DNA of 64,000 bases. Origin: Amblyornis subalaris (Eukaryota; Chordata; Aves; Passeriformes; Ptilonorhynchidae). Position 1 is the first letter of the stretch; each line of letters starts with the position of its first letter. A program made the position numbers and the translations under genes. The stretch covers positions 124,001 to 188,000 of the forward strand of contig JACAXG010000105.1 in NCBI GenBank assembly GCA_018881555.1, in the 5' to 3' direction. The notes below the pieces were generated by a model. That model was not told where the DNA came from. It did not search any database and saw nothing but the letters and a program-made list of their open reading frames with translations. Shown here piece by piece: positions 36,967-48,230 of the stretch.

Positions 36967-38084
36967 TTTGATACAACATGTTTGCTGTCTCCTTCAGCAT
37001 TACCATGGTATCTTTTACTTACAAGTACGGGTATTTTTTCATCTTTTCAGAACGTAGTGTCCACATTTTCATCACACCGTTCCCCTGTATATATGGAAGA
37101 TGTCACTATATTCCAGTGATGCATTTTTAATTGTTAGAGCTCAGAGTCATGAAAAAAGAAAAAAAGAGAAACTTGTACTTTTCTGTTCTTCTTGAAAGGA
37201 ACATTCCTATAGCAGCCACCTTGAATTCTAGCATCCACTTCAAATATGATATTTACGCATGACAATATGGACACTAAAAGAAATATTTCTGCTAAAACGT
37301 TAATTTCTGCTGTTGCTTTTTATTATTATTTTAGGTTGCAATTCTTACAATTCTTACTTCATGCCATAATTATTTCATACCTCAAGTCTTTACTAAAACA
37401 TTCTGAAAATCTTTCTTATTGGAAGTTCATTAACTGGACGATGCAGAAAATCTGATCAAGTCTTCTGTGTTCTATCCACATTTGACTAGAATATGCTGAA
37501 TTTGGACAGAGTGGAGGCATAAAGAAAATAAGATCCATCTGTGACTGTAAAAAAAATTGGGCTATGTTCTCATTACTGTATGATCATGAGAGACACAGTT
37601 GTATCACAACATCATATTCTGGAGTTGTTTGTGATACTAATTTCAGAATCATTTTAATTATTACAAATTATGTCAGTAAACATATAAGCTGAAAATGCTT
37701 AAGTTTGTAAGAAATTGAGCTGTTGGTTTTATTAGTTGTTTTTGTTAGGACAGAAGCTTTTAAAGCTGCTTGCAGTGTTAATTGCACATTTCTTTCCTGT
37801 CTTGCAGAGAATGACACAAAATCACTGATGTGTTTGCTTTAGTTTCCAAAAGCTAATGTAAGGGAATAAAATTTACTTAGCGTGAAGTCAATCTTGCTAC
37901 TGTAAAACACTTTAAGTGTTAAAACATTATGATACATTTCTTCTGTATAAGAACAAAAATTTAAGGGGAAGCTAAGGAAGAAAACCAGATCCATTTAAAT
38001 TGTATGATTTAAAAAGAAACAAAATTCATATTTTTTAATCAAATACTAGCCCACAGTAAGCTTTGAGCTAACTCTTGGTACAAA
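36967..38084. other. Non-coding DNA, no gene seen
   Basis: AT-rich stretch between the provirus and a CR1 copy. No feature recognised. Confidence 0.5.
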
Positions 38085-39185
38085 ATGTCCATCCCACAGC
38101 TGGATAAACATATCATACAATGGGTGAGGAACTGGCTCACAGGTCAGGCACAAAGGGTTACAGTGGATGGGGTGACATCGGACTGGTGTCCTGTCACTAG
38201 TGGGCTTTCACAGGGCTCCATCCTTGGCCCTGTGCTCTTCAACATCTTTATAAATGACTCAGACAGAACAGGAAGGGATATTGAGCAAGTTCACAGACAA
38301 TAGAAAACTGGGAGGAGCTGTTGACTCCCACGAAGGCACAGAGGCCCTGCAGAGAGACCTTGAGAACTTAGAGAACAGGGCAATCACCAACCACACGAAG
38401 TTCAACATCCAAAAGTGCTGGATTCTGCACCAGGGATGGGGCAACCCTGGACGTTTGTATAGGCTGAGGAATGAGATACTGGAAAGCAGTGCCATGGAAA
38501 GGGACCTGGTGGTCCTGGTCAGTGGCAAGTTGAATATGAGTCAGCAGTGCCCTGGCAGTGAGGAGGGCCAGTTGTGTCCTGGAGTGTATCAGGCACAGCA
38601 TCACAAGCTAGGCAAGGGAGAGGATTGTCCCAGTTTGCTCTGCATTGGTGAGGCCTCACCCTGAGTACTGTGGGCAGTTTTGGGCACCACAATAAAAGAA
38701 AGATATAAAGCTATTAGAGAGTGTCCAAAGGAGGACAACAAAGACGGTGAAGGTCCTTGAGGGGAAGCCGTATGAGGAGTGGCTGAGGTCACTTGGTCTG
38801 TTCAGCCTGGAGAAGAGGAGACTGAGGAGAGACCTCATCACAGTCTACAACTTCCTCATGAGGGGAAGAGGAGGGGCAGACACTGATCTCTTCTCTGTGG
38901 TGACCAGTGACAGGACCCAAGGGAATGGCCTGAAGCTGTGTCAGGGGAAGTTTAACTTGGAGATTATGAAAAGGTTGTTTGCCCAGAGGGTGGTTGGTCA
39001 CTGGAACAGGCTCCCCAGGGAAGTGGTCACAGCACCAGGCCTGCCAGAGTTCCAGAAGCATTTGGACAATACTCTCAGGGACACGGTGTGACCCTTGGGG
39101 ATGTTCTCTGCAGGGCCAGGAGTTGGACTGGATGATGCTTGTGGGTCCCTTCCAACTCACCATATTCTGTGTTTCTGTGATTTAT
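38085..39185 (+). mobile_element. CR1 LINE, RT to 3' end
   Basis: 5'-truncated CR1. It starts inside the RT domain ([39 protein letters not shown]), continues through the ORF2 C-terminus with frame breaks, and ends in a CATATTCTGTGTTTCTGTG tail. Its 3' half is nearly identical to the minus-strand copy at 26316-26885. Confidence 0.92.
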
Positions 39186-39189
39186 TAGC

Positions 39190-41185
39190 AGTCCTGGTTG
39201 CAAGGAGTGTTGGAAGGGGGATCCGGGAAACTAGAGGAATGTCAGCCTGATCTTGGTGCTGGGTAAGGTCATGTGGTAGATCATCTTGAGTGTCATGTTG
39301 CAGCATGTGCAGAACAGGTCCAGCCAGCATGGATTTAGGAAAGGCAGGTCCCTGCTTCACTAACATGATCTCCTTCTTTGACAAGGTGTCTGGCTAGTGG
39401 AGAAGGGAAAGGCTATGTATGTTGGCTAGCAAAACCTTTGACACTGTCTCCCATAGCATTCTCCTGGAGAAAGTGGCAGCTCACACCTTTGACAGGTTCA
39501 CTCTTCGCTGGATTGAAAGCTGGCTGGATGCTGACGCGTAGAGAGTGAATGGAGTTATATCCAACTGGTGACTGGTCACCAGTGGTGTTCCCCGGGGCTC
39601 AGTACTGGGGTCAGCCCCGTTTTATATCTTTATTGATGACCTAGACAAGGGGATCGAGGGGGTGCTCAGTAAGTTTGCAAATGACAGGAAGTTACGTAGG
39701 ATTATTGAGGCAGGAAGGCTCTGCAGAGGCACCCAGACAGGCTGGATCAATGTTCCAAGGCAATTGGATGAGGTTCAACAAGGAGGAGTGCCAGGTCCTG
39801 CCCTTGGGTCACAACAACTCCATGCAACACTATGGGCTTGGGACGGAACAACTGGAAAGCTGCCCAGCAGAAAAGGACCTGACGGTGTTGCTTGGCAGTC
39901 AGTTATACATTAGCCAGTGTGTGTCCAGGTGGCCAAGAAAGCCAATGCCATCCTGGCTTCAATCAGAAATAGAATGGCCAAGGGGCTAGGGCAGTGATTG
40001 TCCCCCTGTACAGACCCTGTCCCCCTGACCCCCCTCACCTCGCTGGTGAGGCTGCAGCAAGCTCTGAAGGGAGAACTTCAAGTTCTGTGTCCAGTATTGG
40101 CCCCTCACTACAAGAAAGATATTGAGGTGGAGTGTGTCCAGGGAAGGGCAACAAAGCCTGTGGAGGGTCTGAAACACAAGTCTTATGAGGACCAGTTGAG
40201 GGAGTTGGGATTGTTTGACCTGGAGAAAAGGAGGCTGAAGGGAGACCTTATTTCTCTCTACAATTACTTGAAAGGAGATTGTAGAAAGGTGGGCATCAGT
40301 CTCTTCTCCCAAGTAACAAGCAAGATGACAATAGGAAACTCCAGTTTTGCCAGGTAACGTTTAGATTGGACATTAGGGAAAATTTCTTCAGAGAAACAGT
40401 GGCCAAGCACTGGAACAGGCTGTTCAGGGAAGTGATTGTGTTACCATCCGTGGGGTTATTTAAGACATGTAGATGTGGCGCCTGGGGGCACGGTTTTGTG
40501 GTGGACTTGGCAGTGCCAGTTTAATGGTTGGAATCTGTGCTGGTTTTGACTGGGCTAGACTGAATTTTCTTCACAGCGGCTGGTGTGGGTCTGTGTTTCA
40601 GATTTGTGCTGAACACAGGGTTGATAATATAGAGATGTTTTTGTTGCTGCTGAGCAGGGCTTGCACAGAGCCAAGGCCTCTTCTGTTTTCATACTGCCAT
40701 GCTGGCAAAGAAGCTGAGGGTGCATGGGAGATTGGGAGAAGACACAGCTGAGACAGTGACCCAAACTGACCAAAGGAGTATTCCAGACCATATGACATCC
40801 TGCTCAGTATATAAAGTGGAGGAAGAAGGGAGAAGGGGAGGATGTTTGGAGTGATGCGGTTTGTCTTTCTGAGTAACTGTTACATGTGATGGAGCCCTGC
40901 TCTCCTGGAGGTGGCTCAGCACCTGCCTGCCCATGGGAAGCAGTGAATTAATGCCTTGTATTTCCTAGCTTGTGTGTGTGGCTTTTGCTTTCCCTATTAG
41001 ACTGTATTTATCTCAACCCAAGTGTTTTCCTGCTTTTACCCTCCCAATTTTCTTCCTGATCCCACTGGTGGAGAAGTGAGCAAGCAGCTGCATGTGGCTA
41101 GGTTGTTGGCTGGGGCTAAACCACTAAAGAATTTTAAAGATCTTCTCCGATCTAAATGATTCTGATTCTATATTTTCAACAGTCT
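39190..41185 (+). mobile_element. CR1 LINE, split by a solo LTR
   Basis: Second CR1 directly after the first, older and more diverged. It begins upstream in RT (CAGTCCTGGTTGCAAGG; a FGKAGP-like stretch near 39340) and passes the [15 protein letters not shown] motif near 39590 and the ORF2 C-terminus at about 40100-40330. It is interrupted at 40535 by the solo LTR 40536-41128. The CR1 3' end resumes after it (AAAGATCTTCTCCGATC, ending in ATGATTCTGATTCTA at about 41175). Confidence 0.85.
40536..41128 (+). mobile_element. Solo LTR, family B, inside CR1
   Basis: Opens TGTGCTGGTTTTGACTGGG and ends near GGGGCTAAACCACTAAA. Flanks gaatc (40531-40535) and gaatt (41129-41133) match at 4 of 5 bases. 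TATATAAAG at about 40808-40816 is a clear TATA box. It shares its layout with the minus-strand LTRs at 7055-7659 and 47650-48230. CR1 sequence continues on both sides, so this insertion is younger than the CR1. Confidence 0.8.
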
Positions 41186-42299
41186 GAAGAATAATAGCTT
41201 TGAGGAATAGCATCATTCATCTGTAGCTTGTTGTGAAACTGTCTTTCTTCCATAATCAGGCTGATAGATATTTTGGTAGCTCCTGTGTAATCGTGTAAGT
41301 GAAACTTTTAAATTTAACACAGAAATTGAAAACAATCCATCTTAAATATAGTTTGCTAAGTAGCTAAATACTTCACATTTAGATAAGCAATCTTCAGAGG
41401 TGAGTGGTACTCCCACTTTTAAAATTAGTCATTATATTCCATGTATTTATCAGTTAATATCACACTTGTTTCCTTGTGACTTTCTTCATAAGATAATTTG
41501 GTTTTACAATTTTAGTGGCATGTTAAGCAAGAAACTCTTGGGCATCTGAGGTCAAATGCACAAAATTGTCCTGAGTAAATAATCAGGATGTAATGTGGAT
41601 TCAGGCTTTAAGCTGAGTAATATTCTGTTGCTTGTTGTGGTTTAGGTGTCTTGTTTTATATTATGCTCTCATTCGTCATATATGAACAACTTCATAGCTG
41701 TTATCTCTTTTCAGCTTAAGCAAATCATGCCTATGGCAGCCAAGGACAAAATTAGATCCGTAGAAAGCAGAAGCTATTTTTAAACTGAAAAGTATTTATT
41801 TCGCTAGAAAAAAAATTCTTCATCTGAAACCAGTGTATTTTTGCCATACTTTCAAAAACAAATTTATCTAAAATGTTATTACCTCTGCAAGTATTCCAAA
41901 CTAACCATTTGTTGCTATGCTGTTAGTCTGAAATAGTCAATGTATAATTTTGTGTAGGAGAATTTGTATTGTTCTAGATTGTTTTGTTCTGTAAGAATTT
42001 TCTATTAAGTTGTTCAGATGGATTTTTATGTACTTTTGTTGCTGTTATACATGGAATTTTTGTCAGTCCTGAAGACAAAAGATATAAAATCCCCAAATTT
42101 ACCATGACTATGATCTGATTTATGCAAATTGATGTGTTAAACACTACAAGAGATCATTTTTTATTAGCTCATTATAAGAATATATTTTTTTTGTAGTGCC
42201 CTTCATCAGAGGATCTCAAATGACACTACAAGTAGAAATTAGTTAAACATTTTGGTTCCAGAAGATACACTACAGTCTCAAAACATTTAGCATTAGAGA
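41186..42299. other. Non-coding DNA, no gene seen
   Basis: AT-rich. No feature recognised. Confidence 0.5.
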
Positions 42300-43306
42300 A
42301 TACCTCAGTATTGTGTGTCATACCCCAGAGATCTGTGTTGGACCCAGTCCTGTTTAATATCATTATTGAGGATCTGTATGAGGAATTGAGTCTACCATTT
42401 GCAAATTTGCAGATGACACCAGGCTGGTTGTGTCGATCTGCTGGAGGGTAGGAGGGCTCTGCAGAGGGACCTGGACAGTCTGGATAGATGGACTGGATCC
42501 AATTATATGAGATTTAACAAGATCAAGTGCTGGATTCTGCACTTTGGCTGCAACAACCCCCTGCAGCACTACAGGCTGGGGGCAGAGAGGCTGGACAGTG
42601 GCCAGACAGAAAAGGACCTGGGGGTACTGATTGATGGCAGACTGAACATGAGCGAGCAGTGTGCCCAGTGGCCAAGAAGGCCAATGGCATCCTGGCTTGG
42701 GTCAGAAATAGTGTGGCCAGCAGGACTAGGGAAGTGACTCCTTTCCTGTACTCGGCATTGATTGGGCCACACCTTGAGTGCTGTGTCCATTTCTGGACCC
42801 CTCAATTTAGGAAGGATGTTGAGATGCTGGAGCATGTCCAGAGAAGGGCAACAAGGCTGGTGAAAGGTCTGGAACACAAGTACTATGAGGAGCATCTGAT
42901 GGAGTTCGGGTTGTTTAGCCTTAAGGAGAGGAGGCTCAGGGGAGACCTTATCAGTCTCTACAATTGCCTGAAAGGAGGCTGTGGCCAGGTGGGGGTCAGC
43001 GTCTCCTCCCAGGCAACCAGAAACAGGACAAGGGGAGACAGTCTTAAGCTGCACCAGGGGAGGTTTAGGCTGGACATTAGGTAGAAGTTCTTCACAGAAA
43101 GAGTGGCTGGGCATTGGAGTGGGCTGCCCAGGGAGGTGGTGGAGTCACCATCCCTGGAAGTGTTTAAGAAAAGACTGGATGTGGCACTTAGTGCCACATG
43201 GTCTAGTTGATAAGGTGGTCTTAGTCGATAAGGTGGTCTTAGGTCATATTTTGGATTCAATGATCTCAAAGGTCTTTTCCAATCTTGATTCTGTGATTCC
43301 GTGATC
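42300..43306 (+). mobile_element. CR1 LINE, RT to 3' end
   Basis: 5'-truncated CR1 starting in RT (CCAGAGATCTGTGTTGGACC, the region before LGPVLFN). It has the ORF2 C-terminus intact in style ([40 protein letters not shown]) and ends AATCTTGATTCTGTGATTCC. A 21-base stretch containing TAGTTGATAAGGTGGTCTTAG is partly duplicated near 43203-43242. Confidence 0.92.
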
Positions 43307-45237
43307 AGACAATGAAGACTTCACAGATGCAACTGAAGAGCAAAATAGAGAAAACTGGAATGTTTAAGAGCAATGGAAGATTTAAAGGGAAAAGTAAGAT
43401 CCATGATTTTCTTTCTGTAAAGATCATTGGCTCTTACTCTATTTATGGCTTTGTATACCTGAGATATAGTAGAACCTGGAAACCATGTGCACTATCTATT
43501 TAGAGATATGTAAATGACAGCATCAACACCTTAAATCATACTCATATTAAAAGAGAACATAACAACATCTAGGAAAAGGCACCACTATCATTGTGTTTGT
43601 GATTGTAAGAAATTGCATTTCTGTATTTATTTTTTCATAACTGTTTGCAATTTGTGTTAATTAAATCTGAAATATGAATATTCCCATGTATGAACCAAGC
43701 CATAGAAAAAGCCTTTGTTACAAGATTGTCCAAAAATCCTGCTGGTGCCTTTGCCGTTGTGCTTCCACAATCTTTCTCAATATAGACCTAATCCTAAATC
43801 TTTTATCAGTCTTTAAGGTAACCACTGGAGAATTCTTCCTTTTAAGTGGTGAGAATAGTCCGTCCCATGGTTCTTGTACTATATCCCACCCACTGAATCT
43901 CCACCTAACATGGTGTAGGACCTGTAGCTGGCTGATAGGAGGACATGAATAAATGTGATTTGAGAATATTCCCACTATACCGTTGACTATACTAAGTCTT
44001 GGCAGACAGGCCTGTGATTAAACAGATTTCAGTTCTTAAAGGTGCTATGACAACTTTTTCCTGTCCTAGATAATGTCATCAACTCAGCGTCTCTTGCCTG
44101 TTAGCTCCACAGACTCCATCCCATAAAACTGTCTGCAGGAACCCAGATCCTCTGATGTGAAAACACTGAGCTGACACAGTGCATGCTCCCCTGAATGCTT
44201 TATGTTTCTATGCCCAGAGAAGTCTTGTCTTAAAAAATATTAAACCACTAATTAATGTATTGTGTCTGACTTACCATGCAAACACTTTGACACTTATTTT
44301 GCTTATTCCTCCTTCTCCAATGCCACAAACTAGAAAGAGCAGAGCCATGTGAAGAGGGAGGTATTAGCTTGTATCCAAGGATGAATTTGAAAATAATTAC
44401 TTCTGCCATAACTCTTGCGGTCCATATGGATAAGGTACAATACTGGCACCAGTATCTGCAGGTCCATCTGCACAGAGCCTCATTTTACTGCATAAGGTAA
44501 AGCTTTGTAAATCCAGCCATCTGTTTTCATCTTATTCCCCACAATGAGGAATGACTCTATTTGATATTATTGATTGTAAAAATAATGGGTAAGGATTAAA
44601 AATAATATTTGAATATTTTATATGGTCATTTCTGTTTCTATAATTATTTAAAGTAATAAATACATCATTTGAGTATGGTAGTGGCATCTGCTAAATACTA
44701 TATAGTCATAAAAGACCTAATCCGGCTTCACCTTGCTGTAGAATGCAACTTCTTCAACAAAGGCAATAGAGTGACAGCACTAGACAATCAGACTCCCTAT
44801 ATGTTTTTTTCCCATGGATTTCCTGCCCATGATAGTAATGAGGGGAAATTTTGTTTTGACTCTCCCAGTGATTTTCTTTTAGCCTTAGGAGGACCTATGG
44901 ATGTTTTAAAAAATATTATCGCTCTCTCCTTTGTTGGTGAACACAGGATTCCAAACACATTTGGTAATACCTACTTAATAGCTTGAGTACTTTTGATTAG
45001 TCCCAGATATACCTAGATGAAAAAAATCTATTCTGTGAGATGATTAATAGATCAATAAAAGGTTTGATGCATTCCCTATATCCAGTACACTAACACTCTG
45101 ACACTGTAAGGTGCTGAAAAATGCTGGAAGCTACTGCTTTGTCTAGCTTGGGGTGAAGTATTCAAAGATGATATAATTTTCCATGTCAAGAAGTAGTAAT
45201 AATACCATCACAGAATTTCATCACAGAATTAGAGCAC
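43307..45237. other. Non-coding DNA, no gene seen
   Basis: AT-rich. An open frame at 44669-44986 has no recognisable motif and is treated as chance. Confidence 0.45.
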
Positions 45238-45242
45238 CACAC

Positions 45243-46092
45243 TGTCTTTGAGGGATTCATTGTGATGGTCTATTCCATGATCCTCTGCTTATGCCCAAAA
45301 ATGTTCCTGTACCTTTAAATCTGGAGACCAGAAGAGTGTGGAGAGGGGGAGGGGGGGAGGTTTCCTGCTTTTGCTGTGCGGGGGGATTTGAAACCTCACT
45401 GCCCAGCCTTTCTACGGCTCTGTGCAGTGTGGTTTCTCTGCTTGGCTGCCTTGGTTTTTGGCCCAGGCAAAAAACTCTTCCCTTCCCTGGCTTAGAGAAA
45501 CTGAACTAGCAATCTTTTGGCTGCTTTGAGCTGAACTGAATGGGCTGCTGCTCCAAGACCAGCGGGAGTGGTGGGAAACTGGGGCCGCTCTGTTCCATCC
45601 CAAGCCCCGGGGAGCCAAGCTGGGGGAGAGAAGGCACACCAAAGGCTCCACCCCAGCTGTTTCATCTGCTGTGGCTGCAGTGGCGAAGAGGTCGACACCA
45701 GGTAGCTACTGGGGTTTTCACCTGTTGCTGGAATTCTTCTGTGGAGGTTCTGCTGCCTTCGGCATGAGACCCAGCACCATCTCAGACCATGTGTTGGGAA
45801 AGGCGTATTTCCTCCAGCAGAGGCCCCCCTCTCCAGATGTTTTTGGGTCTTTGTTCCTCTGTGTGTGTGTGTAGGGAAGTGGGTTCTGATGGTTTAGTGT
45901 TTAAGAGTTATTTACTTTTTTTTTTCCCCTTGCCTTGTGAGTGGGCATTCTGTTTGTTAATAAACTGTGGTTTTTTCACTTTCATCTATTAGTATTCATT
46001 TCCTATTGATGGAAAGGGATTTTTGGAACCCCTTTGGAGGGGAGGACTCGGTCCAGAGAGTCCTCTCTTAAATTTGTCTCAAAACTGAGACA
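45243..46092 (+). mobile_element. Solo LTR, family C (plus strand)
   Basis: 850-bp solo LTR opening TGTCTTTGAGGGATTC and ending AACTGAGACA. A perfect 5-bp duplication, cacac, lies at 45238-45242 and 46093-46097. A likely AATAAA polyadenylation signal lies at about 45960. Both ends align with the neighbouring LTR at 46493-47318; the shared 3' block is AGGGATTTTT followed by GAACCC and TTTGTC. Confidence 0.85.
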
Positions 46093-46097
46093 CACAC

Positions 46098-46492
46098 CTT
46101 AATAATTCCTATTTAGAAAATTTAAATCTATGTAGTGAGCCACATCTTTTGAGGACAAAAGTATCAGAAGTGACAGAAGCATCTGTATTATTTGAAGAAA
46201 ATGAAAAGGAAGCCATATTCATTCAAGTCTGAGCATTTAGTTCTGTTATTGATCCTGGAGAACCTGAAAAATTTAATCTGAAGAAGCAAGGCTTCAAAGC
46301 ACCTTGAAGATAATTGAGAAAATATGAGGATCTGTTATAATTTTATTTTTGGTTTTGGTTTTGATTGACACCTGTTCTCCATGCAAAATCAGATCAAGAA
46401 GAAAAAGAAGCAGGAAGATTCTAATCTGGAGGCAGATCAGACTTGTCAGACTGAAANGTAATAAGTAATATGTTACTGGAGAACAGATAACA
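46098..46492. other. Spacer between two family C LTRs
   Basis: AT-rich, with an ambiguous base at 46457. No retroviral coding sequence lies between the two LTRs, so they do not look like the ends of one provirus. Confidence 0.5.
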
Positions 46493-47318
46493 TGTCTATC
46501 TTGGGGTGACTTTATGATGCTATATATCCCAATCGCCTGCTTAATGGAAAATATTAACTCTGTGTCTTTAAGCTGGCTTGAGAAGCCAGGCGCTGTGTCT
46601 TGAATGCTTCCAGGATATTTACGTTTTTTACTTATCACTACTGCCGCAGTTCTTCTCCAGCTAAGGGAGAGGGGAACACTTACTTTTCTCTAGACAGTTT
46701 TTTTTTCTTGGGTTTTGGCTTTTCGGCAGCTGAAGGCAAAAGGAACACTTTTTTTACTTTTACCTTTTTTTTCCTGTGAGCTTTTGGCCTGCTTTTTAGT
46801 CAGATGAGGGATATCGGAGGGAGTTAAAACTTACTGTTGGCTTTTTTCCCTCCTCTACCTGAGGCAAGGAAAGAAGACAGCTTTTCCTGGGATCGTGGTT
46901 TTTTCTCCTTCTTCCTTTGGAACTTTACAACAGGCCACTGAACTCTGGGGCCTGCACCCTCGGCCCGGAGAGAGACCTGCACCGTCCTAGGCCTACAGGC
47001 GGCTTGACTTTGTACTCTAGCAACCTTCAGGAAACAGAGCAGAAAACTACACCCAGGAAACAAAGGACTCTGAATTCATCCAGGTTGTCTTCACCACGAG
47101 AGGTTTATTATCTAGCATTACTCACTTTTTATTTTCCTTTTCCTTCCCCTAGTGCATTCTGCGTGCATTCCCCCAGCAGCTGGTTTTGTTAAATAAACAG
47201 TTTTTTTCACTTTCCTCCAAGAAATTCTTAAGGTGTTGGGGGAAGGGATTTTTAGAACCCTATCTTTTGCAGAGGAGACTCTTTGAGTCTTCCTCCTAAG
47301 TTTGTCCAAATTGTGACA
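46493..47318 (+). mobile_element. LTR, family C, no clear target duplication
   Basis: 826-bp LTR opening TGTCTATCTTGGGGTGAC and ending AAATTGTGACA. A likely polyadenylation signal (AAATAAACAG) lies at about 47191. It aligns end to end in structure with the LTR at 45243-46092. The flanks (taaca at left, catgt at right) do not match, so no target duplication is visible. That could reflect mutation, or recombination between elements at different sites. Confidence 0.75.
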
Positions 47319-47323
47319 CATGT

Positions 47324-47649
47324 CCTAAATTTTTTTTTTTTGGTGAATCAGATTTTCCCCAAATTTTCATTTCTTACTGTCTACATGGGTGCTAGCGATC
47401 ACTAGACAGGCTGTTTGGACAAAAAATTATATTTATTTTTTAACATATTTACCATCTTAGGAGCCTTTTGCAATCTAAATGATTCCACAGTTCTATATGG
47501 GTTCATTGGAACTAGAGGATATTTAAGATCCCTTCCAACCCAAACCATTCCTTGATTCTATGATTCTATTATGTATCTTAAGAGAATAAACACACCTTGT
47601 GTTTTCATACAAACTCCCAAACAACTGGCAGTTTAAATCTATTGTCATC
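47324..47649 (+). other. Spacer with CR1 3' tail fragment
   Basis: The part at about 47480-47571 resembles a CR1 3' end (AAGATCCCTTCCAACC, then ATTCTATGATTCTATT). The rest is AT-rich and unassigned. Confidence 0.5.
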
Positions 47650-48230
47650 TGTCATGGTTTAACCCCAGCTGTCAGCTAAGGCCCACCCAGCTGCTCCCTG
47701 GTGGGATGGGGGAGAGAATTGGAAGAGTAAAAGTGAGAAAACTTGTGGGTTGAGATATAGACAGTTTAATAGGGAAAACAAATGCTGAGTTCACCAGCAA
47801 AGCAAAACAAAGAATTAATTCACTGCTTCCCATGGGCAGGCAGGTGTTCAGCCACCTCAGGGAGAGCAGGGCCCCAAACCATCTAAGGGTGACTTGGGAA
47901 GACAAATGCCATTATTCTGAATGTCCACCCCCTTCCTTCTTCTTCCTCCAGCTTTACCTGCTGAGCATGACACCATATGGTATGGAATATCTCTTTGGTC
48001 AGTTGTCGTCAGCTGTCCTGGCTGTGTCCACTCCTAACTCCTTGTGCACTCCCAGCCCCCTCAGTAGTGGGGTGGGGTGAGAGGCAGAAAAAGCCTTGGC
48101 TCTGTCCAAGCCCTGCTCAGCAATAACAACAACATCTCTGTAATATCAACACTGTTTTCATCAGAAGTCCAAAATGTGGCCCCATACCAGCTACTGTGAA
48201 GAAAATTAACTCCAGCCCAGCCAAACCCTA
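47650..48230 (-). mobile_element. LTR, family B (minus strand)
   Basis: Plus strand opens TGTCATGGTTTAACCCC, the inverted LTR end, and closes near 48230 after AAGAAAATTAACTCCAGCCC, the inverse of the family B start seen at 40536. A tract ending GTTGAGATATAGACAG followed by TTTAATAGG marks the polyadenylation side. No matching target duplication was found, and the right end is approximate. Confidence 0.75.

Noticed and set aside
44669..44986. 105-codon open frame in a non-coding stretch
   Set aside because: No motif, no flanking splice sites, and such lengths arise by chance in AT-rich DNA of this size.
45243..47318. The two family C LTRs as one provirus
   Set aside because: The left LTR has its own target duplication and the 400-bp gap has no primer site, genes or polypurine tract.
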